From contig JAJPIL010000028.1 of NCBI GenBank assembly GCA_021324755.1, forward strand, positions 121,559 to 185,558: a stretch of 64,000 nucleotides of DNA, written 5' to 3'. Both the position numbers and the translations under genes were made by a program. Each line of letters starts with the position of its first letter. The first letter of the stretch is position 1. This stretch comes from Pseudomonadota bacterium (GTDB lineage Bacteria > Desulfobacterota > Binatia > Binatales > Binataceae). The notes under the pieces were generated by a model. The model did no database searches. It had not been told where the DNA came from and saw only the letters and a program-made list of their open reading frames with translations. Below are positions 1 through 8,998 of this stretch, piece by piece.

Positions 1-86
1 TCGCAGCTTTTCGCCCAGGACGATCGACACGTCGGAGGGGTTTTAAGCAGTTAATAATTCCGACATTGGTAAATCCAGATCCAAAG

Positions 87-899
87 ATGTTTCGGGGAAC
101 GCACTTTTGGAATATCGGCACGTTGCGCCTTCTCCGGTCGCAAGGACAGAGGCCGTTTATTGTCGTCGTTGCATTGATCGTATCGTTGTCGCTACTGGGT
201 TGCTCTTCAAGCGCCAGTAGAGAAGAAGCGAAAATCGCAAGCCCGCATCCTGCGCTCTTAACGCCTGAACAATGCGAGGCCAACGCCGCTATTCAGAAGG
301 CGGCTCTTTATACCGATACCACATCGCTTATCCAGCCTGGCGATCAGCTTGCAATCGACTTTTATCTAAGCCCCGAGTTCAGCACCAAAGTCACTGTCGG
401 ACTCGACGGGAACGTCTCGCTTCCTGTCGCTGGCGTGGTGCACGCAGCCGGCCTTACCCCAGCCCAGTTCGCCGCTGTGCTCGACAAGGCTTATGAAAAG
501 GAGCTGCGCGAGCCGAACGCAACGGTCCACATAATAGGAACGCCTGGTCGCCAAGTTTATATCGGTGGCGAAGTGATGCATCCCGGCGCATTTCCATTGC
601 TACCTGGGATGACAGCGCTACAGGCCATTGTCACCGCTGGCGGCTTCACCGAATATGCCAATAAGAAGAAGGTTTTACTGGTACGACGGGATGCCTGTGG
701 GATAGTTCACAGCGAAATCCTCAATTTACAGGCCGCTATGGCACATCCCGATAGCGGCGAAGACGCCACTCTCGCTTCCCGAGACCTCGTGCTGGTCACG
801 CCCAAAAAGATACAGGCAGTCAACCAATGGGCAAGACATTACATACAGAATATGGTGCCCTTCTCGTTCGAACCATACATGATGGTGCCCGCACCCTAG
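87..899 (+). CDS. Polysaccharide export lipoprotein (Wza-like)
   Basis: Predicted outer-membrane polysaccharide export protein. A hydrophobic stretch ending in LSLLGC gives a lipoprotein signal with Cys near residue 39. A Poly_export domain follows (about residues 80-150, starting near IQPGDQLAIDF), then one SLBB domain (about 155-205, with VYIGGEVMHPGAF). At about 270 residues it is shorter than E. coli Wza (379) and lacks the second SLBB and the obvious C-terminal transmembrane helix, as is common in exosortase-linked EPS loci. I placed the start at the ATG at 87; an in-frame TTG at 66 is possible, and neither has a convincing ribosome binding site. The Wzz, ATPase and tyrosine-kinase-like genes follow on the same strand. 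The family call is solid; the start is uncertain. Confidence 0.9.
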   Translation: MFRGTHFWNIGTLRLLRSQGQRPFIVVVALIVSLSLLGCSSSASREEAKIASPHPALLTPEQCEANAAIQKAALYTDTTSLIQPGDQLAIDFYLSPEFSTKVTVGLDGNVSLPVAGVVHAAGLTPAQFAAVLDKAYEKELREPNATVHIIGTPGRQVYIGGEVMHPGAFPLLPGMTALQAIVTAGGFTEYANKKKVLLVRRDACGIVHSEILNLQAAMAHPDSGEDATLASRDLVLVTPKKIQAVNQWARHYIQNMVPFSFEPYMMVPAP

Positions 900-1123
900 A
901 GCTCAACTGTCGAACAGGGGCGGGACTGAAGTGCGAGGGCAGCGGCGGGACTCTATCTGCGCAGGCGACCAAATTAACGAAGGTGGCACTGGCAGAACTC
1001 ATTTGAGAATAGCGGTCAAGGCTTTCGAGGATTAGACAGCATGAACAGTTATCAAAACCCGGTGCTCGTCGAAAGCAACTTGTAAGAGCGTTTGAAAATA
1101 CAGGGTCGTGCACATAAACATCG

Positions 1124-2038
1124 ATGCGAAACCCAACACCTAATGTAATCTTCGGAGGCGAGGGCGCTATTCGGGTAAAGTGGGTTTCAGTCCTGTCGCT
1201 CTTGGTATTTTTCGCTGTCCAAGGGTGTCAAAATGCGATGCTCTCGAGCGCGCAAAAGGAGGCGGCAGCCGGACGCTATCAGGCGGCACATGAACATTAC
1301 GAAGCAGCACTAACCCAATCCCAACAGCTAAGTCCACGCGAACGTCAACAGGCTTCCGACGGTCTTTGTCTTACGGAGTATTTGATCGGCGCTCCCACTT
1401 ATTCGCTGAGCAAACAATATCACGATTGCAGTGCTGCTGCCGCTTCCAACCCAAAGGGCGAGAGCCCCCGAATCGCAGCCGAGCTCGCAGCGCGCTTGCG
1501 CAGCGAAGCCGAGGCTCAAATACAACGATCTCTTGAGCGTCGCGACATAAAAAGCGCTATAACGCAGGTACTCAGCTACGAATCGATCGCTGGGGCGGAC
1601 AGGTCGAAGGTAGCGAAATGGTCGGAGCAAATATGGCAAATACTCGAGCGCAAAGAGCAGCGGAAAACAGCGCGGCCTTCCAAGCGCCTCACCTCAGAAA
1701 TCGCTAAACTGGCCAAAGAGAATAGCAAGGTGCGGCGACTCAGCCGGCAGAATTTTGCGAAATGGGTAAAAGAGAACGCTCGCGCGTCGCGCACTGACCC
1801 GGAGATAAATCCGAGCCTTCATGGCAAAGTTCTAAACCTGTGGATTTCCGAATCCGCCTTGCCTCTAAGCACGACCCAGCTCGAGCATTTTGCCAAGATT
1901 AACGACGCCTTTGCCGCCTGGTGTGGTTGCGACGCCAAAACCACTGTCAGCCTGGCCCATTCGCATCTGCCCGCCTATCTTATGCGCCTCGATCCGGATA
2001 CTGGCCGCTCGGAAGTCGTCGTATTAGTCGAAAAATAG
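1124..2038 (+). CDS. Putative lipoprotein with TPR-like helical repeats
   Basis: I do not recognise the family with certainty. Residues about 18-35 form a hydrophobic segment ending FFAVQGC, a plausible though imperfect lipobox. The next region (QKEAAAGRYQAAHEHYEAAL and on) looks like a tetratricopeptide-type helical repeat, and the middle (about 150-220) is rich in Lys, Arg and Glu. The position between the Wza-like and Wzz-like genes suggests a periplasmic or outer-membrane accessory of polysaccharide assembly. That role is inferred from context only. The ATG at 1124 leaves a rather long N-region before the hydrophobic core. No better downstream start codon is in frame. Confidence 0.65.
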   Translation: MRNPTPNVIFGGEGAIRVKWVSVLSLLVFFAVQGCQNAMLSSAQKEAAAGRYQAAHEHYEAALTQSQQLSPRERQQASDGLCLTEYLIGAPTYSLSKQYHDCSAAAASNPKGESPRIAAELAARLRSEAEAQIQRSLERRDIKSAITQVLSYESIAGADRSKVAKWSEQIWQILERKEQRKTARPSKRLTSEIAKLAKENSKVRRLSRQNFAKWVKENARASRTDPEINPSLHGKVLNLWISESALPLSTTQLEHFAKINDAFAAWCGCDAKTTVSLAHSHLPAYLMRLDPDTGRSEVVVLVEK

Positions 2039-2523
2039 CTTACCGCCAGAATCGATCGGGACCGCTAAAACCGGTCTTCGTTTCGAAGCTTGGTCAATTT
2101 GCGGCGTACCACACGTATAAGGGATAAACCGCTTAGCAAAGGCTACCCGGGTTTTTCTCAACAGAATCTATCTTTGCACCCATCTTCGTTATAGTCGCGA
2201 AAATCCGCAAACGGCTACTGATGTTGCGCATCGAGCTGTGCCACGCACCTGAATGAATGCAAGCGTGGTCGGAGCTAGTCTAGGCGTCAGACTTTTTAGT
2301 TCACGGCTTCTCACCATCACTCTAAAGCCTTCGCTTGAATGCTGTTGCCAGCCACACCGTGTAATTTTTACTGCCTCCCATTTTCCATGAGGCGCCAAAT
2401 TTCCAAAAAGCGCGTATTTTTCTCGGATCAGCAAAAGATCTGACTGGTACGAATTTCGCTTAGATCACACGGCAGCATGGCACGGAAAGGTGCGCAAACA
2501 GCGAGTCCCGTAGAAGCTTAGCG
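2039..2523. other. Intergenic, 485 bases, probable promoter region of the EPS operon
   Basis: No convincing gene on either strand. The stretch precedes the chain-length gene, which heads a tightly packed run of genes, so it probably carries the operon promoter. A TGGCACG element starts near 2478 and recalls a sigma-54 -24 box, but the following GC lies one base too far away (see rejected items). No terminator-like hairpin was seen. Confidence 0.4.
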
Positions 2524-4038
2524 ATGGAGAAACAGGTCGAATACTGGATCGAGCTTATCTTTCGGCGCGGCGCTACCGTATCTAGAGTTGCCGCGGTTGT
2601 GATGGGGATCGTTGTGGCGATAACGCTGGTGACACCACCAGTTTACGAGTCAAAGGCAAAGGTGCTCATTCAAGATAGCCGCGCACAATTACTTGTCTCG
2701 CCAGGGCTTCAAAGCAACTCTTCTTCCCAGCCTTCGGCGGTAAGCTATCCAGTTACCGAGCAGGATTTGAACTCCGAACGCGACCTCTTAGTCAGTCCCT
2801 ATCTTGTCGCTCAGGCACTCGCACGCATCGACTGGCCCGACGCCTCTGGGACGTGGTCGGGCCTCATCAGCAAAACGCTGGCCGCACTCGTAAGCTTGCC
2901 GATGCTCGGCTATCAGACGCTCCATCGTACGCCGGCGCTTACCGACCAAGCGCGCCGTATCGCCAACGTATCAAAACACCTTTCATCCTGGGTAATCAGG
3001 CGATCGAACCTGATCGAAGTGAGTTTTACCGCTCACGATCCCAAATGGGCACAAACCTTTTTGTCTCGGCTGATCGACCAGTACCTGGACTACCATGCTG
3101 GCCTCTCCAACGATCCGCGGGCGATGCGTTTTTTCGAGACTCAAGCACAGCTTTTGAAGGAACGCCTTCAAAGATCTGAGGAAACCTTGCGCGCGCTTGA
3201 GCTTCAAACCGGCATCACCGATCTCGCCGAGCAGCGCCGAAAGCTCACCGAGGAACTCGCCGCGCTCGAGGACGAGCTCAATGACACCCATGCCGAGCTG
3301 GCTGCAACCAACAGCGAAGTGGAGCTCCTCAAGGAGCAGTCCCGTCACACTCCTCAATTGCTGACCAAGGAGACCCGGCAGGAGCAGAATCTCGCATTAC
3401 AACAGCTAAAGCCCGAAGTGCTTCGGCTCGAGGCGGAGCGAGCCGAGCTTTTAAGCCGCTACCAGTCTAGTAGCGCCCGGATCCGACAAATCGAAGCGAA
3501 ACTTTCGGCTGCGAAATCGATCCTAGAGCACGAAAACGAGCTCGAAATCAAAGAATCCAGCGTGACACTCAATCCGGTTTGGATAGCCGTCGACACCAGC
3601 CTCAAGCAGGCCCAGGCCAAAGCCGCCTCCCTCAAGGCGCGCGAAGCCGCTTTACAACAACAGATCGCAGCCGTGCGCCAGCGAGTCGGAGAGTTGATAA
3701 ACGACGGCGTGGAAATCGAGCGTGCCCAACGTCAAGTTGAAGCTGATCGGGAGGTCTATCTTTCTTACATCCGCAAAGGCGAGGAGGCGCGGGCAAGCCA
3801 CGGGCTCAACCAGAGTAAAATTTTCAACGTAAGTGTCGCACAACCGCCGAGCACTCCGCTCAAGCCTGTCTCACCTAACGTTCCGCTCAACCTCGCCGTC
3901 GGCGCCCTGCTAGCGCTGGTTTTGGGCTGTGGGGCGGCCTACTGGGAAGAATGGCGTGACCCCAAGGTTTACGCCTTGGCAGCGATAACCCAACTGACCG
4001 GACTCGACAGCATAGGGGCGATTCCCGAGGAAGAGTAG
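2524..4038 (+). CDS. Polysaccharide chain-length determinant (Wzz/GumC family)
   Basis: An inner-membrane polysaccharide co-polymerase of 504 residues. It has one transmembrane segment at about residues 20-38, followed by the typical PPVYESKAKVLI beta-strand. A long periplasmic region follows, with Gln/Glu/Ala-rich coiled coil over about 215-420 (for example LEDELNDTHAELAATNSEVE). The second transmembrane segment lies at about 455-475 (LAVGALLALVLGCGAAYW). No cytoplasmic kinase domain is attached; the separate CpsD-like gene downstream may be the partner. The ATPase gene starts 6 bases after the stop, so the two are probably co-transcribed. The length and two-helix layout match the exosortase-associated Wzz type. 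Confidence 0.9.
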   Translation: MEKQVEYWIELIFRRGATVSRVAAVVMGIVVAITLVTPPVYESKAKVLIQDSRAQLLVSPGLQSNSSSQPSAVSYPVTEQDLNSERDLLVSPYLVAQALARIDWPDASGTWSGLISKTLAALVSLPMLGYQTLHRTPALTDQARRIANVSKHLSSWVIRRSNLIEVSFTAHDPKWAQTFLSRLIDQYLDYHAGLSNDPRAMRFFETQAQLLKERLQRSEETLRALELQTGITDLAEQRRKLTEELAALEDELNDTHAELAATNSEVELLKEQSRHTPQLLTKETRQEQNLALQQLKPEVLRLEAERAELLSRYQSSSARIRQIEAKLSAAKSILEHENELEIKESSVTLNPVWIAVDTSLKQAQAKAASLKAREAALQQQIAAVRQRVGELINDGVEIERAQRQVEADREVYLSYIRKGEEARASHGLNQSKIFNVSVAQPPSTPLKPVSPNVPLNLAVGALLALVLGCGAAYWEEWRDPKVYALAAITQLTGLDSIGAIPEEE

Positions 4039-4044
4039 CGAGTT

Positions 4045-5430
4045 ATGTATTATCAACACTTCGGTTTAAGCGGCCCGCCGTTTCAGTTTACACCGTCTCC
4101 CCGTCTGCTGTACCTGAGCAGAGCCCATCGCGAAGGTCTGGCAGCACTCGAATGGGGACTGAAAGAACCTTCCGGCTTTACGTCGCTTATCGGAGAGGCG
4201 GGAACGGGCAAAACCACACTGATTTGCTCTCTACTTGCGCGCGAGCATAGATGGGTGCGCATAGCTTACGTCTCGAACCCGAAGCTAAGTTTTGAGGAGC
4301 TGTTGAAGGTAATCCTCGACCAGCTGCCAGTAAGAATTGCCGAACCAGGGAAACTTGGCTTAATCCAGGCGCTCAACGAGTTGCTTTCGCGACTCAACGA
4401 GCAGGAGCGCGTCGCAATCATCATCGACGAAGCGCAGGATCTGAGCGACGAAGTGCTCGAAGAGTTGCGGCTGCTCTCCAACTTCGAGCGCTACGAGAGA
4501 AAACTTTTGCAGATAATCCTGGTTGGCCAACCCGAGCTCGAGCGCCGACTAAGCCAACCGCATCTGCGCCAGCTCAATCAACGGATCGGCGCACGGGCGC
4601 GACTCGAACCCCTCGACCAGCGCGAGATCCGCGAATACATCGAATACCGACTAAACGCCAACAACGGTTCACTGGAAAAAATCTTTTCTCCCGCCGCGCT
4701 GCGTCTCATCGCGCGCGAAAGTAACGGAATTCCGCGACAGATCAACTTGTTGTGCCACAACGCGATGTTAGTCGCCTATGCATCCGGATCAAAGCAAGTC
4801 GACATCAAAGCGGCACGCAGGGCTCTGAAGGAATGCGCGCAGGCGCTAACCGGCAAAAAGCAAACCACCAACATGGCCGACGCTTGGGCTCGGATCGTGG
4901 GCGCGTCAAAACCCAGGCTCCGTTTGGCAGCGGCCCTTTCAGGTCTCGCGTTGCTCGGCGGACTTACTACCTACTACTGGCAGAAGCTGCAAGCCGACGC
5001 CGCCTTGGTCAAGCCATCACATAGCGAGGCGCAAGAACGACGGCCTTTCGTCCTTGAGAACGTCAAGGCCAACCCTGCTTACGCTACGCCCGCACTTCGC
5101 GAGGATCGGCTCGAAGTCACTCCAATCATCATGCCTTCTGAGCCAAGTGCAACGCGGTCTGGAAGTTTACCGACACGCGAAGTGACGACCTATATTGTGA
5201 AGGACGGCGACGGTAACGCCCCAGCCGCAGACCGAACTACTGAAGAGAAGCGCAAAGTGGTTGTTCGTCGTGGCGATACGCTAGCAAACATCGCCGCTCG
5301 CTACCTTGGCTCGAAAGACGAACTGGACCGACTGGTGAAGGCCAACCCTCAAATAAAAGATCCAAACAGGCTCTACCCTGGCGATACGATCTACTTGCCA
5401 GCTCCGTTTTCCACGTCATCGCGAGAGTAG
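4045..5430 (+). CDS. ExeA-type AAA ATPase with a C-terminal LysM domain
   Basis: A 461-residue protein. The N-terminal ExeA/GspA-like AAA module opens with YYQHFGLSGPPFQFTPSP. It has Walker A GEAGTGKTT near residue 52 and Walker B VAIIIDEAQDL near 126. A transmembrane segment lies at about 291-310 (LAAALSGLALLGGLTTYYW), then a linker, then a LysM domain at about 405-455 (VVRRGDTLANIAARYLG to LYPGDTIYLP). The ATPase should be cytoplasmic and LysM periplasmic, where it may bind peptidoglycan. This resembles the ATPase of exosortase/EPS loci, but those often end without LysM, while ExeA itself carries a different peptidoglycan-binding domain. Fold assignment is firm; the role in export assembly is inferred from context. 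Confidence 0.88.
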   Translation: MYYQHFGLSGPPFQFTPSPRLLYLSRAHREGLAALEWGLKEPSGFTSLIGEAGTGKTTLICSLLAREHRWVRIAYVSNPKLSFEELLKVILDQLPVRIAEPGKLGLIQALNELLSRLNEQERVAIIIDEAQDLSDEVLEELRLLSNFERYERKLLQIILVGQPELERRLSQPHLRQLNQRIGARARLEPLDQREIREYIEYRLNANNGSLEKIFSPAALRLIARESNGIPRQINLLCHNAMLVAYASGSKQVDIKAARRALKECAQALTGKKQTTNMADAWARIVGASKPRLRLAAALSGLALLGGLTTYYWQKLQADAALVKPSHSEAQERRPFVLENVKANPAYATPALREDRLEVTPIIMPSEPSATRSGSLPTREVTTYIVKDGDGNAPAADRTTEEKRKVVVRRGDTLANIAARYLGSKDELDRLVKANPQIKDPNRLYPGDTIYLPAPFSTSSRE

Positions 5431-5436
5431 CTCGAT

Positions 5437-6210
5437 ATGGGGAAGTATTTCGAAGCAATACGGCGCGAAGGCAACCTCACCAGGCTTGAGCCGATTAGGT
5501 ACGCCAAGGCGGATGAGCATTTGAGGATGCGCAAAACGCTTTCGGCGGTGACGGAGTTTTCTTCTGCCGCCGACGAGCCTCGTGTGCTGCTCAAAATCGC
5601 CAAATCCAGCACCATAAGGCGGATAAGCGAGCGGTTGGCACCGAAGGCACGCCTTGGCGAACACGTACGAGTACTGTTTGCCGGTTGCCGGCCCGGCGAC
5701 GGGTGCTCGACGGTCGCAGGAGCGCTTGCCTTCGACCTGAGCGAACGCCTGGGGCTCACGACTTTGCTGGTCGACGCAAACTTTTCGCGCCCTGGCCTCC
5801 ATCGCCTTTTTTCCATTCACGACGACCAGTCTCAGAACCTGACCAAGGGCGCGTTCAACTCAGTACAAGACACGCACTTTGCTCAACTCAAAATTTTGAC
5901 CGCCTCGTCGTTGACAAATCTGATGCGTGACCCCAGGTCTGAAATTTTCGACGAGCTAGCGAACTCGAGCTCTGTTGTCGTTTGCGATCTTGGCGTGGTG
6001 AGACTCGACGCTCGAACTTTAAACCTCGTTAGGCCGAGCGACCCGTTGCTACTGGTAGCGCGCTATGGACACACCGAGTTTTCCGAAATTCTGGACACGA
6101 CAGCGGCGCTGCGAGCGGCCGAGCGCTCACCAGTGGGAGTTATTCTCAATGCGGCGCAAGAATCGATTCCGACCTTCGTCCGTCGATTTCTAGGCCTTAG
6201 GAGAAACTGA
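5437..6210 (+). CDS. CpsD/BY-kinase-like protein with degenerate P-loop
   Basis: A 257-residue protein with the fold signatures of bacterial tyrosine autokinases: a P-loop region GCRPGDGCSTVAGALA near residue 78 and a Walker A'-like LLVDANF strand near 108. The invariant Walker A lysine is replaced (GDGCST instead of GDGKST), and the C-terminus (VRRFLGLRRN) has no tyrosine cluster. It is therefore probably not an active kinase and may instead regulate the Wzz protein. The ATG lies 6 bases after the ATPase stop, and the stop overlaps the next start (TGATG), so this is one operon. The family is clear; loss of activity is an inference. Confidence 0.82.
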   Translation: MGKYFEAIRREGNLTRLEPIRYAKADEHLRMRKTLSAVTEFSSAADEPRVLLKIAKSSTIRRISERLAPKARLGEHVRVLFAGCRPGDGCSTVAGALAFDLSERLGLTTLLVDANFSRPGLHRLFSIHDDQSQNLTKGAFNSVQDTHFAQLKILTASSLTNLMRDPRSEIFDELANSSSVVVCDLGVVRLDARTLNLVRPSDPLLLVARYGHTEFSEILDTTAALRAAERSPVGVILNAAQESIPTFVRRFLGLRRN

Positions 6211-7355
6211 TGACACTAGAGCAGGGGTTTTCACCGAACCTGAGCTCCAACAACGGCTTAACACGACAATTGAAGCGCGACAAGCTGCGTGCTGTGGCGG
6301 TCATAGGCCTTGGGTACTGGGGACCTAACTGGGTCCGCAACCTGTACCAAGGCCATCGCGTCGAGCGGCTTATCTGCTGCGACCTTGACGCCAACAGGCG
6401 CCAACACATCGAGCGGCAGTACCCGGCAGTAGAAACCACCGATTCGCTTGAAAAGGTCTTACACGATCCCGAGGTCGAAGGGGTCGTCGTGGCTACGCCA
6501 GTCTCAACCCATTATTCAATTGCGCGCAAGGCGCTCGAAGCGGGCAAATCAGTGCTCGTGGAAAAGCCGTTGGCAACCAGCGCTCGAGAAGCTGCGCATC
6601 TGGTTCAGCTCGCGCGCGCGAACAACGTCGTACTCATGGTGGGGCATACCTTCGAGTACAGCGCTCCCGTGATGAAAATCAAGGAGCTTATTTCGTCGGG
6701 CGAGCTCGGAGAGATTTTCTACATAAGCTCGGTGCGCGCTAATCTCGGCCTTTTTCAACGCGACGTGAACGTCGTCTGGGATCTCGCTACCCACGACGTC
6801 TCAATAATTTTGATGCTGCTTGGCCAAATGCCCCAGGCCGTGGGATGCCATGGACAGAGTCATTACGCTAACAGCGTCGAGGACGTCGCGTTGCTGGCGC
6901 TTCACTTTCCCAACAAGCTTATCGCCTTCATCCATGTGAGCTGGCTCGACCCGAACAAGATACGACGAACCACGATCGTCGGCTCACGCAAGATGCTCGT
7001 TTACGACGACACGGCGATCCAGGAAAAAATTCGTGTCTACGACAAAGGCGTCAATGTGCATCGCTACTACGATACCTTCGGCGAATTCCAGTACTCATAC
7101 CGTTACGGCGACATCTACATACCGCGACTGGAGGAAACCGAGCCGCTAAAAACCGAAAGCGAGCACTTTGTCGATTGCGTGCTCGGCCTCGACGAGCCAC
7201 GAACCGACGGGCTCAACGGTTTGAGGGTGGTCACGGTCCTCGAGGCGGCAAATCGCTCGCTCCGTTACGGTGGCAAACCGGTTCCGGTCGACGACACGTA
7301 CCAGGTGGACGGATATGAAACGCACAGCCCCACACAAATACTCGTGTATCGCTGA
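6210..7355 (+). CDS. Gfo/Idh/MocA-family sugar-nucleotide dehydrogenase (WlbA/WbpB-like)
   Basis: NAD-dependent oxidoreductase of 381 residues. It has a Rossmann motif near residue 31 (VIGLGYWGPNWVRN), the family EKP motif (LVEKPLATSA) near 117, and WDLATHDVSI near 190, typical of WlbA-like enzymes that oxidise C3 of UDP-N-acetylglucosaminuronate. The next two genes encode an acetyltransferase and a PLP aminotransferase, exactly the partners needed to build a 2,3-diacetamido uronic acid. The C-terminus overlaps the acetyltransferase start by about 40 bases. The specific substrate is inferred from this gene trio and not proven. Confidence 0.88.
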   Translation: MTLEQGFSPNLSSNNGLTRQLKRDKLRAVAVIGLGYWGPNWVRNLYQGHRVERLICCDLDANRRQHIERQYPAVETTDSLEKVLHDPEVEGVVVATPVSTHYSIARKALEAGKSVLVEKPLATSAREAAHLVQLARANNVVLMVGHTFEYSAPVMKIKELISSGELGEIFYISSVRANLGLFQRDVNVVWDLATHDVSIILMLLGQMPQAVGCHGQSHYANSVEDVALLALHFPNKLIAFIHVSWLDPNKIRRTTIVGSRKMLVYDDTAIQEKIRVYDKGVNVHRYYDTFGEFQYSYRYGDIYIPRLEETEPLKTESEHFVDCVLGLDEPRTDGLNGLRVVTVLEAANRSLRYGGKPVPVDDTYQVDGYETHSPTQILVYR

Positions 7356-7845
7356 CGACGTGAAGCTTGGCCAACGGGTAAGGCTCAGCCCGTTCGTTAA
7401 CCTTTACGGATGCTCGATCGGCGATGACTCCCGAATCGGCGCGTTCGTGGAAATTCAACGCGACGCAAAAATCGGCGCCCGCTGCAAAATATCCAGCCAT
7501 ACCTTTATTTGTAGCGGAGTCGAAATCGAAGACGAGGTCTTCATTGGCCATGGCGTCGTCTTCATCAACGATCGTTATCCGCGCGCAACCAACGCCGATG
7601 GCTCGCCTCAAGGCGACGGCGATTGGCATATGGAACGCACCGTTGTTCGGCGCGGCGCGTCGATTGGCAGTGGCGCCGTCATCCTGTGCGGGGTCGAGAT
7701 AGGCGAGCGCGCAATGGTCGGGGCGGGCGCGTTGGTGACGAAAAACGTCGCGCCCGGAGCAATCGTCGCGGGCGTTCCCGCTCGGCTCATCAGGGCCGCG
7801 TTCATCGAATCCGAGGGGAAGCAAGATGCGTATAAAAATGGTTGA
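7315..7845 (+). CDS. Left-handed beta-helix N-acetyltransferase (WlbB/WbpD-like)
   Basis: Hexapeptide-repeat acyltransferase of 176 residues from the ATG at 7315. The repeats are visible throughout (YGCSIGDDSRIGAFVEIQ, IGARCKISSHTFICSGVEIE, IGSGAVILCGVEIGERAMVG), with the typical ending VAPGAIVAGVPARLI. The expected role is acetyl-CoA-dependent N-acetylation of the 3-amino group made by the neighbouring aminotransferase. An in-frame upstream ATG at 7270 would add 15 residues without family resemblance, so I prefer 7315. It overlaps both neighbours and so is translationally coupled in the operon. Confidence 0.9.
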   Translation: MKRTAPHKYSCIADDVKLGQRVRLSPFVNLYGCSIGDDSRIGAFVEIQRDAKIGARCKISSHTFICSGVEIEDEVFIGHGVVFINDRYPRATNADGSPQGDGDWHMERTVVRRGASIGSGAVILCGVEIGERAMVGAGALVTKNVAPGAIVAGVPARLIRAAFIESEGKQDAYKNG

Positions 7846-8998
7846 CCTGGTCGCGCAGAACCAGGAGCTGAATGACGCGATTGCTGAGAGGCTCGTGCGC
7901 TTGCACCAACGCGCTGCCTACGTCGGAGGCGCAGAGGTCGCGGAATTCGAAGAAAAGTTCGCGCATTACCTTGGAGTGCGCCATGTCGTCGGAGTAGGGA
8001 GCGGAACGGACGCTCTGCGCCTGGCTCTATTGGCCGCTGGAGTCGGCCCGGGCGATGGTGTGATAACCACGCCGCTTACATTTATCGGTACCGTCGAAGG
8101 GATCGTTCAGGTTGGGGCACGACCCCTGTTTGCCGATGTCGATCCCGAAACCGCCAATTTAAGCCCAAACAGCGTGCTCGAATACCTCGAAGGATCGCTC
8201 CGTCACCACGTCCGCGAGCATCCTCCGCGCGCAATCTTGCCGGTGCATCTTTATGGCATGCCTGCTTCCCTCACGGAATTGCGCGCGATTGCAGAGCGGC
8301 ACAACCTCGTACTGATCGAAGACGCGTGCCAGGCTCACGGTGCGCGCCTTCGTCTCGATGGTCAATGGGTTCGTGCCGGCAGCGTAGGTATCGCCGGTTG
8401 CTTCAGTTTTTACCCTGGAAAGAACCTCGGTGGATGGGGAGACGGCGGAGCAGTCGCTACCAACGACGAGCAAGTCGCCAAAAAGGTGATAAGCCTGCGC
8501 GATCACGGACGTATATCCCACTACGACCACGCGCAACTGGGTTACAATTCACGCCTGGATGCCCTCCAGGCCGCGGTGCTCAGCGCCAAACTCGACCGGC
8601 TCGACGCTTGGAATAGGCGCAGGCGCGCGTTGGCTACGCTTTATCGAAAGTTGCTCTCGGACTGTGAGCTTGAGCTTCCTAAGGAGCCGACCGACGCTGA
8701 AGCGTGCTATCATCTTTTTACCATTCGAACGCACCATCGCGACCAAGTAAGACAGGCGCTTCTCGACAACGGGATCGAATGCGGCATCCACTACCCGATA
8801 CCGCTTCATCTGCAGCCGGCCTGCCGTTTTCTCGGCTATCGTGCCGGCGACTTCCCCATAGCCGAACGCATCGCTAAGACCACGCTGTCGTTGCCGCTTC
8901 ATCCTCACATGACCGAATCCGACGTGGCTGAAGTTTGCGAGATTGTGCGATCGGCGCTCGACAATCACTCGAAACGTTATGTTGACGGACGAAATTAA
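7826..8998 (+). CDS. DegT/DnrJ/EryC1-family sugar aminotransferase (WlbC/WbpE-like)
   Basis: PLP-dependent aminotransferase of 390 residues. The probable Schiff-base lysine is K199 in SFYPGKNLGGWGDGGAV, and the pyridine-nitrogen partner is D167 in LIEDACQAHGA. The GSGTDALRLALLAAG segment near residue 58 is typical of the family. With the preceding dehydrogenase and acetyltransferase it completes a three-step conversion of a nucleotide-linked N-acetylhexosaminuronate to its 3-acetamido form. The UDP-GlcNAc 6-dehydrogenase that would feed this route is not present in canonical form here. It overlaps the acetyltransferase by 20 bases and the next gene by a similar amount. Confidence 0.92.
   Translation: MRIKMVDLVAQNQELNDAIAERLVRLHQRAAYVGGAEVAEFEEKFAHYLGVRHVVGVGSGTDALRLALLAAGVGPGDGVITTPLTFIGTVEGIVQVGARPLFADVDPETANLSPNSVLEYLEGSLRHHVREHPPRAILPVHLYGMPASLTELRAIAERHNLVLIEDACQAHGARLRLDGQWVRAGSVGIAGCFSFYPGKNLGGWGDGGAVATNDEQVAKKVISLRDHGRISHYDHAQLGYNSRLDALQAAVLSAKLDRLDAWNRRRRALATLYRKLLSDCELELPKEPTDAEACYHLFTIRTHHRDQVRQALLDNGIECGIHYPIPLHLQPACRFLGYRAGDFPIAERIAKTTLSLPLHPHMTESDVAEVCEIVRSALDNHSKRYVDGRN

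Noticed and set aside
1..54. 3' end of an upstream gene
   Set aside because: An open stretch ends with TAA at 52-54 but is only 17 codons with no recognisable motif.
2478..2496. Possible sigma-54 promoter before the Wzz gene
   Set aside because: TGGCACG is followed by GC 11 bases after GG instead of 10, and the spacing of sigma-54 elements is strict.
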